Source: Batkoa obscura
Taxonomy: Eukaryota > Entomophthoromycota > Entomophthoromycetes > Entomophthorales > Batkoaceae
Length of the DNA stretch: 42,156 bases
Direction of reading: 5' to 3'
Assembly (NCBI GenBank): GCA_030770535.1
Contig: JASVEC010000145.1
Location: 1-42,156 of the forward strand
In this document: positions 11,571-20,961 of the stretch, piece by piece
Layout: every line of letters starts with the position of its first letter
Numbering within the stretch: the first letter of the stretch is position 1
The notes under the pieces: generated by a model
Seen by the model: only the letters and a program-made list of their open reading frames with translations
Database searches by the model: none
Told to the model about the DNA's origin: nothing
Position numbers and translations under genes: made by a program

Positions 11571-11902
11571 ATGATATATAGTAAATATTTTAATGATTTA
11601 AAAGATAAAGCAGTAGCTAGGTCAACATTTTTTAAATATATACCAAGTAATTTCAAAAATCCAGCAAGAAAAACGGATCTATGTAATATATGTACCCAGT
11701 ATACAGTTAGAAAAAAGTTATTTGAAAATAAAATAAATACAGCAAAAAACAAAGCAGAGATACAAGAAATTCTCAACGAAGAAGAAAAATTATACAAATT
11801 ACATAAATTCTGTGTTGACACTCAAAAAAACATATTTAATGAAACCATTAAAAAATCAAATAATAAAAGTTGTATAATAATTTTAGATTTTAAACAAAAT
11901 AT
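11571..11902 (+). pseudogene. T1 transposase central part, copy A, truncated
   Basis: Continues the transposase: RSTFFKYIPSNFKNPARK, then a likely zinc-binding CNIC (residues 38-41 of this frame) with KLHKFC (H78, C81), then LDFKQN at 105-110, where D106 is the candidate first catalytic acid. The frame is cut by copy B at 11903. Codons beyond that point read transposon terminus and are not native. Confidence 0.75.
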
Positions 11903-12443
11903 GGGGTTGTCTGGGTTAGTTTCATTTTTTTATCCAATTTTAAAAAAAAAAAAAAATCATTATATTATAGCTTATGTTCTAAGTTAGCTGAATTTCTACT
12001 AGATCTTAAATACGTATTCTTATAAAACTTTATTGAGAAACGTTTATTATCGACTGCCTTATAACCAACATTGCAAATTTATTATCAAATAAATAAACTA
12101 TTTTAATGTTATAATTGCATTATTAATATATTGCCAAGTTAACAAATAGCTGCATGGAAGGGAGTGGTTAGCCTCAAAGCTATGATTAACTATCTTCATA
12201 TAATACAAGCAATGTAATAATATTTTTTACATATTATTACAGTTACTTGTTCTTTGACTATTTATTAACTTAGCTATTAATAGCTTAAGTAATCTTAGCA
12301 TTTAATAATATATTTATATCATTCAACAAACCACTTAGTAAATATCGATAATTTTAAATTCTCTGTTATTTTCGTAAGGTAAGCGCTGGGATTGGTCTTT
12401 TAATTTTTCTACTTTTCTACAGACTCTATAACTTCAATTAGAA

Positions 12444-12827
12444 CTATATCGCTTTTTTTGATGTATCAGATACTGGATAACAATGTAGTTTATTGTTATG
12501 TTTAATAAAGTGTAAATACTTCTTAATGCCCTGCATTTTTATTACTCTTTTTGTATTTCTGTTTCTTTTATACTTTTTAAAAATTATATCTGTTTTCCCA
12601 TTATTAATAGTCGAGTTATTAATTTTATTATGCTCGCAAATAAAAGCCTCAAATCTTGAAATTAATTGATCGATATCTTCTATTTTACCTAACGCTTCAA
12701 AACTACTTTTCCATTTTGAAAGGTTTCCAAAATGTCCATCAACTATACTTTTTCCATGATGCTCCAGCAAAAAAATTAAGATTAACATTCAAACTACTAT
12801 TTATTTTATGAATTTCTTTAAACATAT
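12444..12827 (-). pseudogene. T1 transposase C-terminal part, copy B
   Basis: Carries EHHGKSIVDGHFGNLSKW, the likely third catalytic region, followed by SRFEAFICEHNKINN and a C-terminal tail rich in basic residues ending SDTSKKAI. This copy keeps the longest C-terminus in the window; in copies D, E and F the frame is lost soon after EHNKINNS. One extra base relative to the other copies separates the LNFF and EHHGKS parts. Confidence 0.7.
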
Positions 12828-12926
12828 GGGAGTGTTTTTTTTGACTTCATTATTTCTTCCATTTTTTAAGCACTATTTAAGCGGAAAATTTGTTAGCAAA
12901 ATTCTTAAATACAAAAATACATCCCC
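12828..12926 (-). mobile_element. m100 MITE, left member of a tandem pair
   Basis: Full-length copy in minus orientation, preceded by ATAT and followed by one ATAT that it shares with the next copy. Confidence 0.93.
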
Positions 12927-12930
12927 ATAT

Positions 12931-13028
12931 GGGAGTGTTTTGTTTGACTTCATTATTTTTTCCATTTTTAAGCGCTATTTGAGCGGAAAAATTGTTAGTA
13001 AAATTCTTAAACACAAAAATACATCCCC
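12931..13028 (-). mobile_element. m100 MITE, right member of a tandem pair
   Basis: Full-length copy, separated from the previous one only by ATAT and followed by ATAT. The structure is ATAT-m100-ATAT-m100-ATAT, as expected if one copy inserted into the target duplication of the other. Confidence 0.93.
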
Positions 13029-13032
13029 ATAT

Positions 13033-13345
13033 AGTGTAGAAACTCTTGGGATCTAAAATGATTTCTTGTATCTGCCCATATATTGATTTTTGTAAACTTC
13101 TTAAATAAAAGCTCTGTGAGATCAAATCAATTAAACAATCTCCTCTATATACTGAATCATGATTTAATATTTTAGATAAATATACACTAAACCTTGATAC
13201 TGATATAGCTTGTTTATTATAATGATCTAGATTTATTGAATCTGGTCTTGTTCCTATTTCCACATTTTGTCTAAAACCTAAAATCATTATACAACTTTTA
13301 TTATTTAATTTTTAATAGTTCCATCAAATATGTTTTTTTGAGTAT
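13033..13345 (-). pseudogene. T1 transposase central part, copy B
   Basis: Encodes RQNVEIGTRPDSINLDHYNK and on to RGDCLIDLISQSF. Relative to copy F it lacks about 20 codons (FGVLYLKDDKTIGKVYFDY in F), and the second catalytic region is out of frame (YGQIQEIILDPKSF). Confidence 0.65.
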
Positions 13346-13357
13346 CAACACAGAATT

Positions 13358-13818
13358 GTGAAATATCGCTTTGCCAGCCCCATGGTTAATTATAGCATAA
13401 TAATCGCCTAAGCTGTCGTGTTCTCGATTATAGAGACAATTAGTCCCATGCTCTTATTCTGATTTGTTAAGAGAATTTCTATCTTCGTCTCAAAGAATAC
13501 TATCCTCTCGTTTTGATATTTATACTTATCGGAGTATAAAAGAGATTCTAAAACATAATAGCTCGAGGCTTTTTAGCTGAATTATTCCCTGATATCTCGG
13601 ACATTTAATAAAGCCATTAAGTTTTCTTAATAGTATTTTACGTAGATTTACATTATTACTGTCTGTTATATTTGTCTTATATAGCTTGTAACCTATTACG
13701 TGCTATTCCTCATAATCCAAGTCTATCTTAGTCACATAAACTAAGATCTTTCGACTTATAGTGTAGTCAACCAGCCAATAGCTGTTCTTGACTCCAAACA
13801 GTGAGTACCAGATTTCAC
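13358..13818. mobile_element. ~460-bp insertion of a different type, within T1 copy B
   Basis: The T1 sequence CACAGAATT is repeated directly at 13349-13357 and 13816-13824, while the uninterrupted copies (for example near 21330) have it once. Between lie about 460 bp with visibly more G+C than the surroundings and no similarity to T1 or m100. There are two readings: a 9-bp target duplication without clear inverted ends (13358-13815), or 7-bp inverted ends GTGAAAT/ATTTCAC with a 6-bp duplication AGAATT (13358-13818). A Mutator-like or hAT-like non-autonomous element is possible, but the family is unassigned. No coding capacity of its own is seen. Confidence 0.7.
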
Positions 13819-14082
13819 AGAATTTATGTAATTTGTATAATTTTTCTTCTTCATTGAAAACTTCTATTTCTGCTTTGTTTTTTATTGCTGTATTTATTTT
13901 ATTTTCAAATAACTTTTTTCTAACTGTATACTGGGCACATGTATTACATAAATCTGTTTTTCTTGCTGGATCTTTGAAATTACTTGGTATATATCTAAAG
14001 AGTGTTGGTCTACCCACTGCTTTATCTCTTAGATCATTAAAATACCTGCTATTTATTATTATTCTACTTTTGTTTAATATAT
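13819..14082 (-). pseudogene. T1 transposase zinc-motif part, copy B
   Basis: Reads RPTLFRYIPSNFKDPARK, then CNTC and KLHKFC, the same region as 11571-11820 in copy A. It is bounded by the 460-bp insertion on one side and an m100 on the other; the m100 landed in the TA run that separates the two transposase frames. Confidence 0.7.
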
Positions 14083-14180
14083 AGGGATGTTTTTTTGTGT
14101 TTAAGGATTTTACTAATAATTTTTGCGCTCAAATAATGCTTAAAAGATGGAAAAAGTAATAAAGCCAAAAAAGATCCCCC
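14083..14180 (+). mobile_element. m100 MITE in the TA run of copy B
   Basis: Starts AGGGATGT (first G changed) and ends GATCCCCC. Left flank is ATAT, right flank ATAC, so the target duplication has one mismatch. Confidence 0.9.
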
Positions 14181-14418
14181 ATACATTATTTGATGAACAT
14201 TTACTATCATTATTTTTTTGTTGAATCTTAATAAAATAGTTGAATCATTTAGTAAATATTATATAATAGTTTCAATTTGCTCATCTTTAATTTTTTTTGT
14301 ATTTTTAATAATAGGTTGTAACGTTGATGTTTTATTACTATTATTACTTATTTTTGAATAATCATATTGATTTTTATTTATATTAAATCAAAACCTTTAC
14401 ATCCATCAAAAGAATATG

Positions 14419-14516
14419 GGGATGTATTTTTGTGTTCAAGAATTTTAATAACAAATTTTCCGCTCAAATAGCGCTTAAAAAATGGAAAAAATAATGAAGT
14501 CAAAAAAAACGTTCCC
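14419..14516 (+). mobile_element. m100 MITE in T1 copy B
   Basis: Full length, ATAT on both sides. The empty site (AGAATATACTGAAGC) is present in copies D and F. Confidence 0.93.
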
Positions 14517-14641
14517 ATATATTGAAGCTATAGTTGATGGCGCTACTTGTTGATTTTTATTTCCTGTTTCTGTTAAAGCATTGATTTTACACATTGGTTG
14601 ATTAAGTTTGTTATTATCGATAGTAAACTTTGATAATATAT

Positions 14642-14740
14642 GGGGATATATTTTTGTATTTGAGAATTTTACTAACAAATTTTCCATTTAAATAGCGCTT
14701 AAAAGATGGAAAAAATAATGAAGCCAAAAAAAACATTCCC
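14642..14740 (+). mobile_element. m100 MITE in T1 copy B
   Basis: Full length, ATAT on both sides. The empty site (GATAATATATCTTTTG) is seen in copy F. Confidence 0.93.
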
Positions 14741-14803
14741 ATATCTTTTGTTAGTTTCCTTTTATTGTAAAATTCCATAAACCCTGAGTTATTGTAAATA
14801 ATT

Positions 14804-14899
14804 GAGAGCGTTTTTTTATTTCATTACTTTTTCCATTTTTAAGCGCTATTTGAGTGAAAGGATTGTTAATGAAATTCTTAAACACAAAAAAATATCCTC
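14804..14899 (-). mobile_element. m100 MITE at the broken 5' side of copy B
   Basis: Ends GAGAGCG and ATCCTC are diverged. The flanks AATT/ATTA do not form a clean duplication, and the T1 sequence on the two sides is not contiguous (about 300 bp missing), so a deletion has its edge here. Confidence 0.85.
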
Positions 14900-14968
14900 A
14901 TTATAGCAAGTTTAAATAAAAAGGTCTAGTTTTGAGCTTTTTAAATAAAACACAAAAATATAAAAAAG

Positions 14969-15682
14969 CTAGATCTAACAAATTCAAATTATTATAATAA
15001 ATAAGTTGTATCAGTATCAAAGTTTAGTGTATATTTATCTAAAATATTAAATCATGATTCAGTATATAGAGGAGATTGTTTAATTGATTTGATCTCACAG
15101 AGCTTTTAGGAAGTTTATAAAAACTAGTTTGAATTTTAAAAAAATTATAGAACAACAATATTTTAAATATTAATCAATTAACTTAAAAACTTAAGATTTT
15201 TGTTCATGAGCATAATAAAATTATTAACTTAATTGTTACTATTAATAGTAAAAAAAGCAGATATAATTTCTAAGTATACTAAAACAAGATGGAAATCGAT
15301 CATGAATTGTTAATATTACTCAAGTTAATAATAGATAAGCTAACAAATAGTCAAAGACGAGAATTATAATAATATGCAAAAACTACTAATTATATTGGCT
15401 GTATTATATAAAAATTGTTATAGTTTTAACTAATTACTTTCCCTTTATCCAGCTATTATTAACTTGATAAAATATTAGTGATATAATTGAAATATTAAAA
15501 TAAGCCATTTATTATTTAATAAATCACAAAATTTTGATGTTAATTAGAGGATGTATTTTTGTGTTTAAGAATTTTACTAACAAATTTTCCACTCAAATAG
15601 TGCTTAAAAAACGGAAAAATAATGAAATCAAAAAAAACAGCCCCATTATAAAACAGTCAATGATAAACATTCCTCAATAAAG
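14969..15682 (+). repeat. Palindrome 1, left arm (T1-like 3' half)
   Basis: Inverted and nearly base-identical copy of 16284-16895 (one substitution noticed near 15530, net length difference of about one base). It carries a filled m100 site at 15548-15644 that is empty in the other arm. The content is a diverged T1 relative, with the LSKILNHDSVYRGDCLIDLI stretch still readable near 15035-15105, then 3' untranslated sequence. Confidence 0.92.
15548..15644 (+). mobile_element. m100 MITE in palindrome-1 left arm, target ATTA
   Basis: Starts GAGGATGT, ends CAGCCCC. Left flank ATTA (15544-15547) and right flank ATTA (15645-15648). The right arm has the unoccupied site GTTAATTATAAAAC with one ATTA. 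This shows a 4-bp duplication directly. Confidence 0.95.
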
Positions 15683-15722
15683 AATTTATGTTACAAAACC
15701 TTAAATAGAGTTTTTAAAATGT

Positions 15723-15822
15723 AGGAATATGTTTTTTTATTTAAGATTTCATTTGCTAACAATTTTTCTATTCAAAACACTCCTTAAAAAATGGAAAAAG
15801 GGATGAAACCAAAAACATTCCC
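15723..15822 (+). mobile_element. m100 MITE, diverged, target ATGT
   Basis: Starts AGGAATATG, ends CATTCCC. Flanked by ATGT at 15719-15722 and 15823-15826, a non-ATAT 4-bp duplication. Confidence 0.9.
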
Positions 15823-16160
15823 ATGTAAAATATTCAAAAATTAGATAAAATGAAATAATTCACGTTAATTTTTTAATGTATATATTTGCTTTGACTATTT
15901 GTTTGCTAATACTACATTTTTCAGTTTTTGGCTTATAACTTTTATCATTTATACTATTCTTTTTTTACAAAACAAACTTCAAACATTTCGAATATTTAAA
16001 AGACTAGAGAAGATAGGGCCATCTGAGTGATAATTTTTAATAATAATAAACTTTTAAACTGATAAACAATAGTTATAGATTAATAATTATACTTTTTATT
16101 AATAGTCAGTTTAATTTATTAATACTTTATTAATCAAAGTTATAATGTACAAATATAGAT

Positions 16161-16259
16161 GGAGATATATTTTTTCGTTTAAGAATTTTACTAACAAATT
16201 TTCCGCTTAAATAGCGCTTAAAAAATGGAAAAAATAATGAAGTCAAAAAAAACACTCCC
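16161..16259 (+). mobile_element. m100 MITE
   Basis: Full length, starts GGAGATATATT and ends CACTCCC. Flanks AGAT/ACCC do not match, so one flank was lost or changed. Confidence 0.88.
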
Positions 16260-16283
16260 ACCCCCTTTCATATCTTTGTAAAA

Positions 16284-16895
16284 CTTTATTGAGGAATGTT
16301 TATCATTGACTGTTTTATAATTAACATCAAAGTTTTGTGATTTATTAAATAATAAATGGCTTATTTTAATATTTCAATTATATCACTAATATTTTATCAA
16401 GTTAATAATAGCTGGATAAAGGGAAAGTAATTAGTTAAAACTATAACAATTTTTATATAATACAGCCAATATAATTAGTAGTTTTTGCATATTATTATAA
16501 TTCTCGTCTTTGACTATTTGTTAGCTTATCTATTATTAACTTGAGTAATATTAACAATTCATGATCGATTTCCATCTTGTTTTAGTATACTTAGAAATTA
16601 TATCTGCTTTTTTTACTATTAATAGTAACAATTAAGTTAATAATTTTATTATGCTCATGAACAAAAATCTTAAGTTTTTAAGTTAATTGATTAATATTTA
16701 AAATATTGTTGTTCTATAATTTTTTTAAAATTCAAACTAGTTTTTATAAACTTCCTAAAAGCTCTGTGAGATCAAATCAATTAAACAATCTCCTCTATAT
16801 ACTGAATCATGATTTAATATTTTAGATAAATATACACTAAACTTTGATACTGATACAACTTATTTATTATAATAATTTGAATTTGTTAGATCTAG
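16284..16895 (-). repeat. Palindrome 1, right arm
   Basis: Reverse complement of 14969-15682 without the m100 insertion (612 bp against 714 minus 101). Confidence 0.92.
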
Positions 16896-17185
16896 TTTTT
16901 TTACGTTTTTATATTTTAAAATTTAAAATTATTACATAACTCCTATTATTTAATTTTTTGATGGTTTTACTAAATATACTTCTTAGGACTAATATAAAAT
17001 TTATATAGTTTATATAACATTTTTTTGTTGAAGATCTTTTATTTTCAACTTGTTTACAACTGTTACTAGACACATTATATTATATGGATCTACTTTTTTG
17101 CTATATTTTTAATAAATAGATCCCCATATATTAAATAATTTCATTTTTTATTAAATATCGTATAAAATAATTTCAATTTCGGTTA
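16284..17185 (-). mobile_element. T1-like copy C, 3' half and decayed centre; contains palindrome-1 right arm
   Basis: 16284-16895 is the right arm of palindrome 1. Beyond it the same element continues towards its 5' side: the stretch around 16930-17000 matches the region before LDFKQN, and 17080-17110 the region around the zinc motif. It has diverged strongly with many stops, so it is older than copies D to F. This continuity suggests that the right arm is the native copy and the left arm the inverted duplicate. Confidence 0.7.
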
Positions 17186-17283
17186 TTTATGTTTTTTTGG
17201 CTTCCTTTACTCTTTCCATTTTTTAAGCACTATTTGAGCGGAAAAATTGTTGACAAAATTCTTAAGCAAAAGAATACATCCTC
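17186..17283 (-). mobile_element. m100 MITE, left end worn
   Basis: GTTTTTTTGGCTTCC ... GCGGAAAAATTGTT ... ACATCCTC. ATAT follows on the right; the left terminus is degraded. Confidence 0.82.
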
Positions 17284-17296
17284 ATATCCTCCATAT

Positions 17297-17394
17297 GGGG
17301 ATGTATTTTTCTGTTTAAGAATTTTACCAGCAAATTTTCCATTCAAATAGTACTTAAAAATAGAAAAAGTAATAAAGTCAAAAAAAACACTCCC
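17297..17394 (+). mobile_element. m100 MITE
   Basis: Full length, ATAT on both sides. It lies 13 bp from the previous copy in opposite orientation, so the pair could form a larger inverted repeat. Confidence 0.92.
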
Positions 17395-17604
17395 ATATAC
17401 TCTTTTTATTATATTAAAATTCAGTTTATAAAAGCTTGAATTTTATTTTTATTTTAACAAAAAGTGAAATAGCTATATATATTGTATTTTTATTAAGTAT
17501 TTAATAGAAATAGTATAAGCATATAGTTAAAAAAAACTAAAGTCCTTTTTGAATTGAACTTTTTATTTTTAATTTCAAGCTTTCTTAAATTTGATCAATC
17601 ATGT

Positions 17605-17697
17605 AGATGTATTTTTGTGTTTAACAATTTTATTAGCAATTTTTCCACTAAATACCGCTTAAAAAATGGAAAAGTAATAAAATTAAAAAACATCCCC
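17605..17697 (+). mobile_element. m100 MITE, target ATGT
   Basis: Starts AGATGTATTTTTG with some terminal G lost, ends CATCCCC. ATGT is on both sides (17601-17604, 17698-17701). Confidence 0.88.
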
Positions 17698-18301
17698 ATG
17701 TTAAAAACTTATTTTATACATACTAAGGTTAGCTTGTCCAAATATGTTTATTTTTTTGTATAATAAGCTTTATTTTATAATTTAGTTTTGGACATTTTAT
17801 TTATTTTCTCAAGTCCATTGGACTTTTACCATTAGGGGAATAATCTTTTTTGAGGTTTCACATAAACCTTCTACAGCATACCTATCCTATATGTTTTTCA
17901 TATTCGTCTGAGTTGTAACTTTTATTAGCATTGATATGCCTAAATAAATGGAGCTTGTGAACAGTTATGAAAAATTAGTTAAAATTATATTATAAATGTT
18001 TTAAGCTAGATAAAGTAAAGTCCCATGTATATAAAGAATCTTTATCAATATAAAAAAATATCAGAAAGTAGTGGTGCTATTTTAGTGCATGTAAAATTTT
18101 ATTAAAGGACCCCCCTGGAGTTAATTATGAATTGATTCCAAAATCAAATATGGGATCTCTTCTATTTTGAAATAAGCTAACTATTTAATGCAATTACAAC
18201 TTTAAAACATCCAATTTGTTTCAAAATGCAATTAAAATTTGAAATTGAGCTTAAATTTAAATAATTGTTTCTTTCAATTTGAAGTTCAATTTAAGATGTT
18301 T
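17698..18301. other. No gene recognised
   Basis: AT-rich. 17810-17960 has a slightly coding-like composition on the minus strand (short readable pieces in more than one frame), but no frame is long enough and I recognise no family. Confidence 0.4.
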
Positions 18302-18398
18302 GGGAGTGTTTTTTTGACTTCATTATTTTTTCCATTTTTAAGCGCTATTTAAGCGGAAAAATTGTTAGTAAAATTCATAAACACAAAAATACATCCCC
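18302..18398 (-). mobile_element. m100 MITE
   Basis: Full length. Flanks GTTT/ATTT fit a 4-bp ATTT duplication with one change. Confidence 0.9.
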
Positions 18399-19059
18399 AT
18401 TTATCAAATCTATATTTTATTAACTTAATACAACAACAGAGCATAATATCAAAAACCAATAAAGCGTTTTGAGCTAAAGGTTTTAAAATATAAGGTTATA
18501 GGAAATGAGCGTTTTTGTTTGAATGGATGTTAGCAGTTCAAACTAGGCTATATCAATACTAATAAAGCTCAAAAAATTGGTACAAAAAATAAACAAGAAA
18601 GTGTGATATTATATAGAGACTTATTTTATAATTATTATTTTAAATTACAAAAACTTTATAGCTCATTAACTCACTTTAGTCTAAACGTCATAGTGGAAAA
18701 AGCTGACAATATACTTGAATGATTTAAAAAGGTCAAAGGAATTTAAATTCAACTTGGTGAGGTGGTCTTTTTTAGATGGAGTGAATACGAATACTGACAT
18801 GATAAAAAAAGGGTAGGAAAAGATGAACCCGGGATCCCTTTGAATTTACTTTCAAAAATAATAAAGTTTATTTACTCTGAGTTTTATAAAATTAATTACT
18901 TTTATATTCAGTTGCAGATGTTACAAAAATGGAATCAAATAAAGGACAAAGTAATTTATTAATGATAAAGGAAAGATACTTGGTTTTTGTATTATCTTTA
19001 ATCTTAAGAGGGTTATTGAAAACTATAAAAAATTACCATTTTTGTATTTGGAATGATAG
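18399..19059. other. No intact gene; possibly decayed coding sequence
   Basis: Several short open pieces occur on the plus strand (for example RWSFLDGVNTNTDMIKKG near 18765-18815), but with stops between them and no recognised family. This could be an old gene relic continuing into 19060-19410. Confidence 0.35.
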
Positions 19060-19410
19060 TTAAGCTATAAAAAGATCATTGGGGGTAGTATGACTATGTA
19101 GTAAACCATTTTCAAGAATCTGTTTATTAAAGTAGAGTGATTCGAAAAATGTGATAACTTGAAAAGTAAAACTAAACCTTAACAACTTTCCTAAAGTTGC
19201 TTTTGTTTTGAATGAATGTTTTGTACAACTCGCGCTAGAGATTGAGATTACTGGACTGATTACTTTAAAGTACCAAGGTTTTTTAGAAAGAAACACAGTA
19301 TGTGCCGTGTAAGTGCGTGAATATAGCCAGCCTCCATTCTGGCAGAAAAGTATATGATAAGTTCTTATAATATATACGTAAGGGAAAAGATGATTTTCAT
19401 ACTTTTTCAA
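19060..19410 (-). CDS. Unrecognised 116-codon open frame
   Basis: Open for 116 codons from ATG at 19410, which is long for this AT-rich sequence. It contains QNGGWLYSRTYTAHTVFL and is rich in S, T and F. The same stretch on the plus strand reads FPKVAFVLNECFVQLALEIE, which looks at least as protein-like, so either strand could be the coding relic. No domain, signal peptide or family is recognised. No introns or neighbours support expression. I regard it as a fragment of an unknown repeat or decayed gene. Confidence 0.25.
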   Translation of the reverse strand: MKKYENHLFPYVYIIRTYHILFCQNGGWLYSRTYTAHTVFLSKKPWYFKVISPVISISSASCTKHSFKTKATLGKLLRFSFTFQVITFFESLYFNKQILENGLLHSHTTPNDLFIA

Positions 19411-19863
19411 AATAAACTAATATACATTAATCTTTTTAGAGAAAAAAAAAGACCATTTATGTTTATATAGTAATAATAAAAAATAGCTCTACAAAAAATT
19501 GTTTTTACTTGTCAGGTTTTATCAATACTTTTTCTAACTCAAATTAATTATCCCCGATAGCTTTGTTAATTGAAAATACTAATGGTGTTATCAAATAAAT
19601 GAAGTTTTCAAAACAGCTTATGAACTCCAAAAGTGAGTTTAGAATCCTATATTTGTTTAATTTAAACATAATATTTTTTGATTTATCCATGCATTTGATA
19701 ATAGGGGGTGCTATTCGATTCAAAGATCAATACTTCAAGTGAAAGAAAAGTGACCGAATTGGCTTCATTCTTTTATTCATTTTAAAGAGTTTTATACTCT
19801 TAAAACTTTGCTTTAGAATCTTATAAATTTTTATCAAAAACCAAAAGTATGTAAATACAATAC
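19411..19863. other. No gene recognised
   Basis: AT-rich sequence between the unknown open frame and the left terminus of T1 copy F. It ends with ATAC, the target duplication of copy F. Confidence 0.5.
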
Positions 19864-20618
19864 GGGGTTGTCTGAATTAGTTTCATTGTTTTATCCAATT
19901 TTTGAAAAATTTTGTATTTTAAAAACTTCGCTTAAAATTCTATAAAATCACATCTTTTATTAAAACAAAAGTACCTAAACACAGTTCTAAATCATTCTAT
20001 TATAGCTCATACTGTAAGTTAGTTGAATTTCTACTAGATCTTAAATACATGTTCTTATAAAGCTTAATTGAGAAATATTTACTATCAACTGCTTTATAAC
20101 CAACATTGTAGATTTATTATCAAATAAATAAACTATTTTAATGTTATAATTACATTATTAATATATTGCCAAGTTAATAAATAGCTGCATGGGAGGGAGT
20201 GGTTAGCCCCAAATCTATAATTAACTATCCCTATATAGTACAAGTAATAATATTTTTTACATATTATTACAGTTACTTGTTCTTTGACTATTTATTAACT
20301 TAGCTATTAATAACTTAAGTAATATTAACATTTAATAATCTGTTTCTATCATTCAACAAACTACTTACTCGCTTAGTAAATATCGAAATTTTTAAATTCT
20401 CTGTTATTTTCGTAAGGTAAGCGGGATCGATCTTTTAATTTTTCTGTTTTCTATAGACTCTATAACTTTAATTGGAACTATATCGCTTTTTTTTGATGTA
20501 TCAGATACTGGATAACAATGTAGTTTATTGTTATGTTTAATAAAATGTAAATACTTCTTAATGCCTTGTATCTCTATCATTCTTTTTGTATTTTTGTTTC
20601 TTTTATACTTTTTAAAAA

Positions 20619-20863
20619 TTATATCTGTTTTCCTATTATTAACAGAGTCGAGTTATTAATTTTATTATGCTCGCGAATAAAAGCCTCAAATCTTGAAATT
20701 AATTGATTGATATCTTCTATTTTACCTAACGCTTCAAAACTACTTTTCCATTTTGAAAGGTTTCCAAAATGTTCATCAACTATACTTTTTCCATGATGCT
20801 CAGCAAAAAAATTAAGACCAATATTCAAACTACTCTTTATTTTATGAATTTCTTTAAACATAT
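20619..20863 (-). pseudogene. T1 transposase C-terminal part, copy F
   Basis: FKEIHKIKSSLN, then NFFAEHHGKSIVDEHFG with the candidate third acidic residue, then FEALGKIEDINQLISRFE. After EHNKINNST the frame runs into a stop, whereas copy B continues, so a small indel has shifted it. Downstream sequence still matches the B tail. Confidence 0.75.
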
Positions 20864-20961
20864 GGGAGTGTTTTGTTTGACTTCATTATTTTTTCCATTT
20901 TTAAGCGCTATTTGAGCGGAAAATTTGTTAGTAAAATTCTTAAACACAAAAATACATTCCC
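20864..20961 (-). mobile_element. m100 MITE in T1 copy F
   Basis: Full length, ATAT on both sides. It sits at the same transposase position and in the same orientation as the pair at 12828-13028 in copy B. Copies D and E lack it there. Confidence 0.93.

Larger units (their letters stand above)
10632..11902 (+). mobile_element. T1 DNA transposon, copy A, 5' part only
   Basis: Starts GGGGTTGTTCCAATTGG, matching the 5' terminal repeat of the complete copy at 19864-22407, and lies directly in the last 5S unit after the flank ATAC (ATAT in other units). It holds an m100 insertion at 10803-10901, a 5' leader and the first half of the transposase. At 11903 it is interrupted by the 3' terminus of copy B, inserted in opposite orientation at an ATAT. 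I did not find the rest of copy A, nor the returning 5S flank. Confidence 0.85.
14181..14803 (-). pseudogene. T1 transposase N-terminal part, copy B, in three pieces
   Basis: Pieces 14181-14418, 14517-14641 and 14741-14803 correspond to the N-terminal frame at 21587-21991 and are separated by two m100 insertions. The protein motifs PMCKINALTETGNKNQQ and NNKLNQ can be read. The sequence stops matching T1 at the m100 starting 14804. Confidence 0.7.
11903..14945 (-). mobile_element. T1 copy B, minus strand, multiply interrupted
   Basis: Starts at the 3' terminus (GGGGTTGTCTGGGTTAGTTTC) after an ATAT and runs backwards through the 3' untranslated part, the C-terminal, central and N-terminal transposase parts. 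Near the 5' end, 14905-14945 still resembles the leader; about 300 bp between are missing and no 5' terminal repeat is seen. It has been hit by six m100 insertions (12828, 12931, 14083, 14419, 14642, 14804) and by the 460-bp element at 13358-13818. A single-base insertion breaks the frame just upstream of the HHGKS motif, so the copy is dead. Inserted in copy A. Confidence 0.8.
15683..16283. other. Spacer of palindrome 1
   Basis: AT-rich, no gene. It holds two m100 copies (15723 and 16161). The part near 16040-16150 resembles 22480-22540, so it is probably old T1 3' sequence. Confidence 0.6.

Noticed and set aside
11537-11821. 94-codon minus-strand frame (and its twins at 13788-14084, 21322-21642 and 31720-32040)
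   Set aside because: Complement of the transposase zinc-motif region; it recurs only because the transposon recurs.
12808-13056. 82-codon plus-strand frame
   Set aside because: Consists of two m100 copies read through; MITE sequence, not a gene.
14969-15682. Palindrome-1 left arm as the missing remainder of T1 copy A
   Set aside because: Orientation fits, but the sequence is a more diverged subfamily that matches copy C instead, and the join to copy B is not a clean ATAT.
17554-17763. 69-codon plus-strand frame
   Set aside because: Runs through an m100 copy and AT-rich flank, with no protein-like character.
18470-19060. Crinkler-type effector gene relic
   Set aside because: A few readable peptides looked suggestive, but no motif of that family could be seen and the frames are broken.
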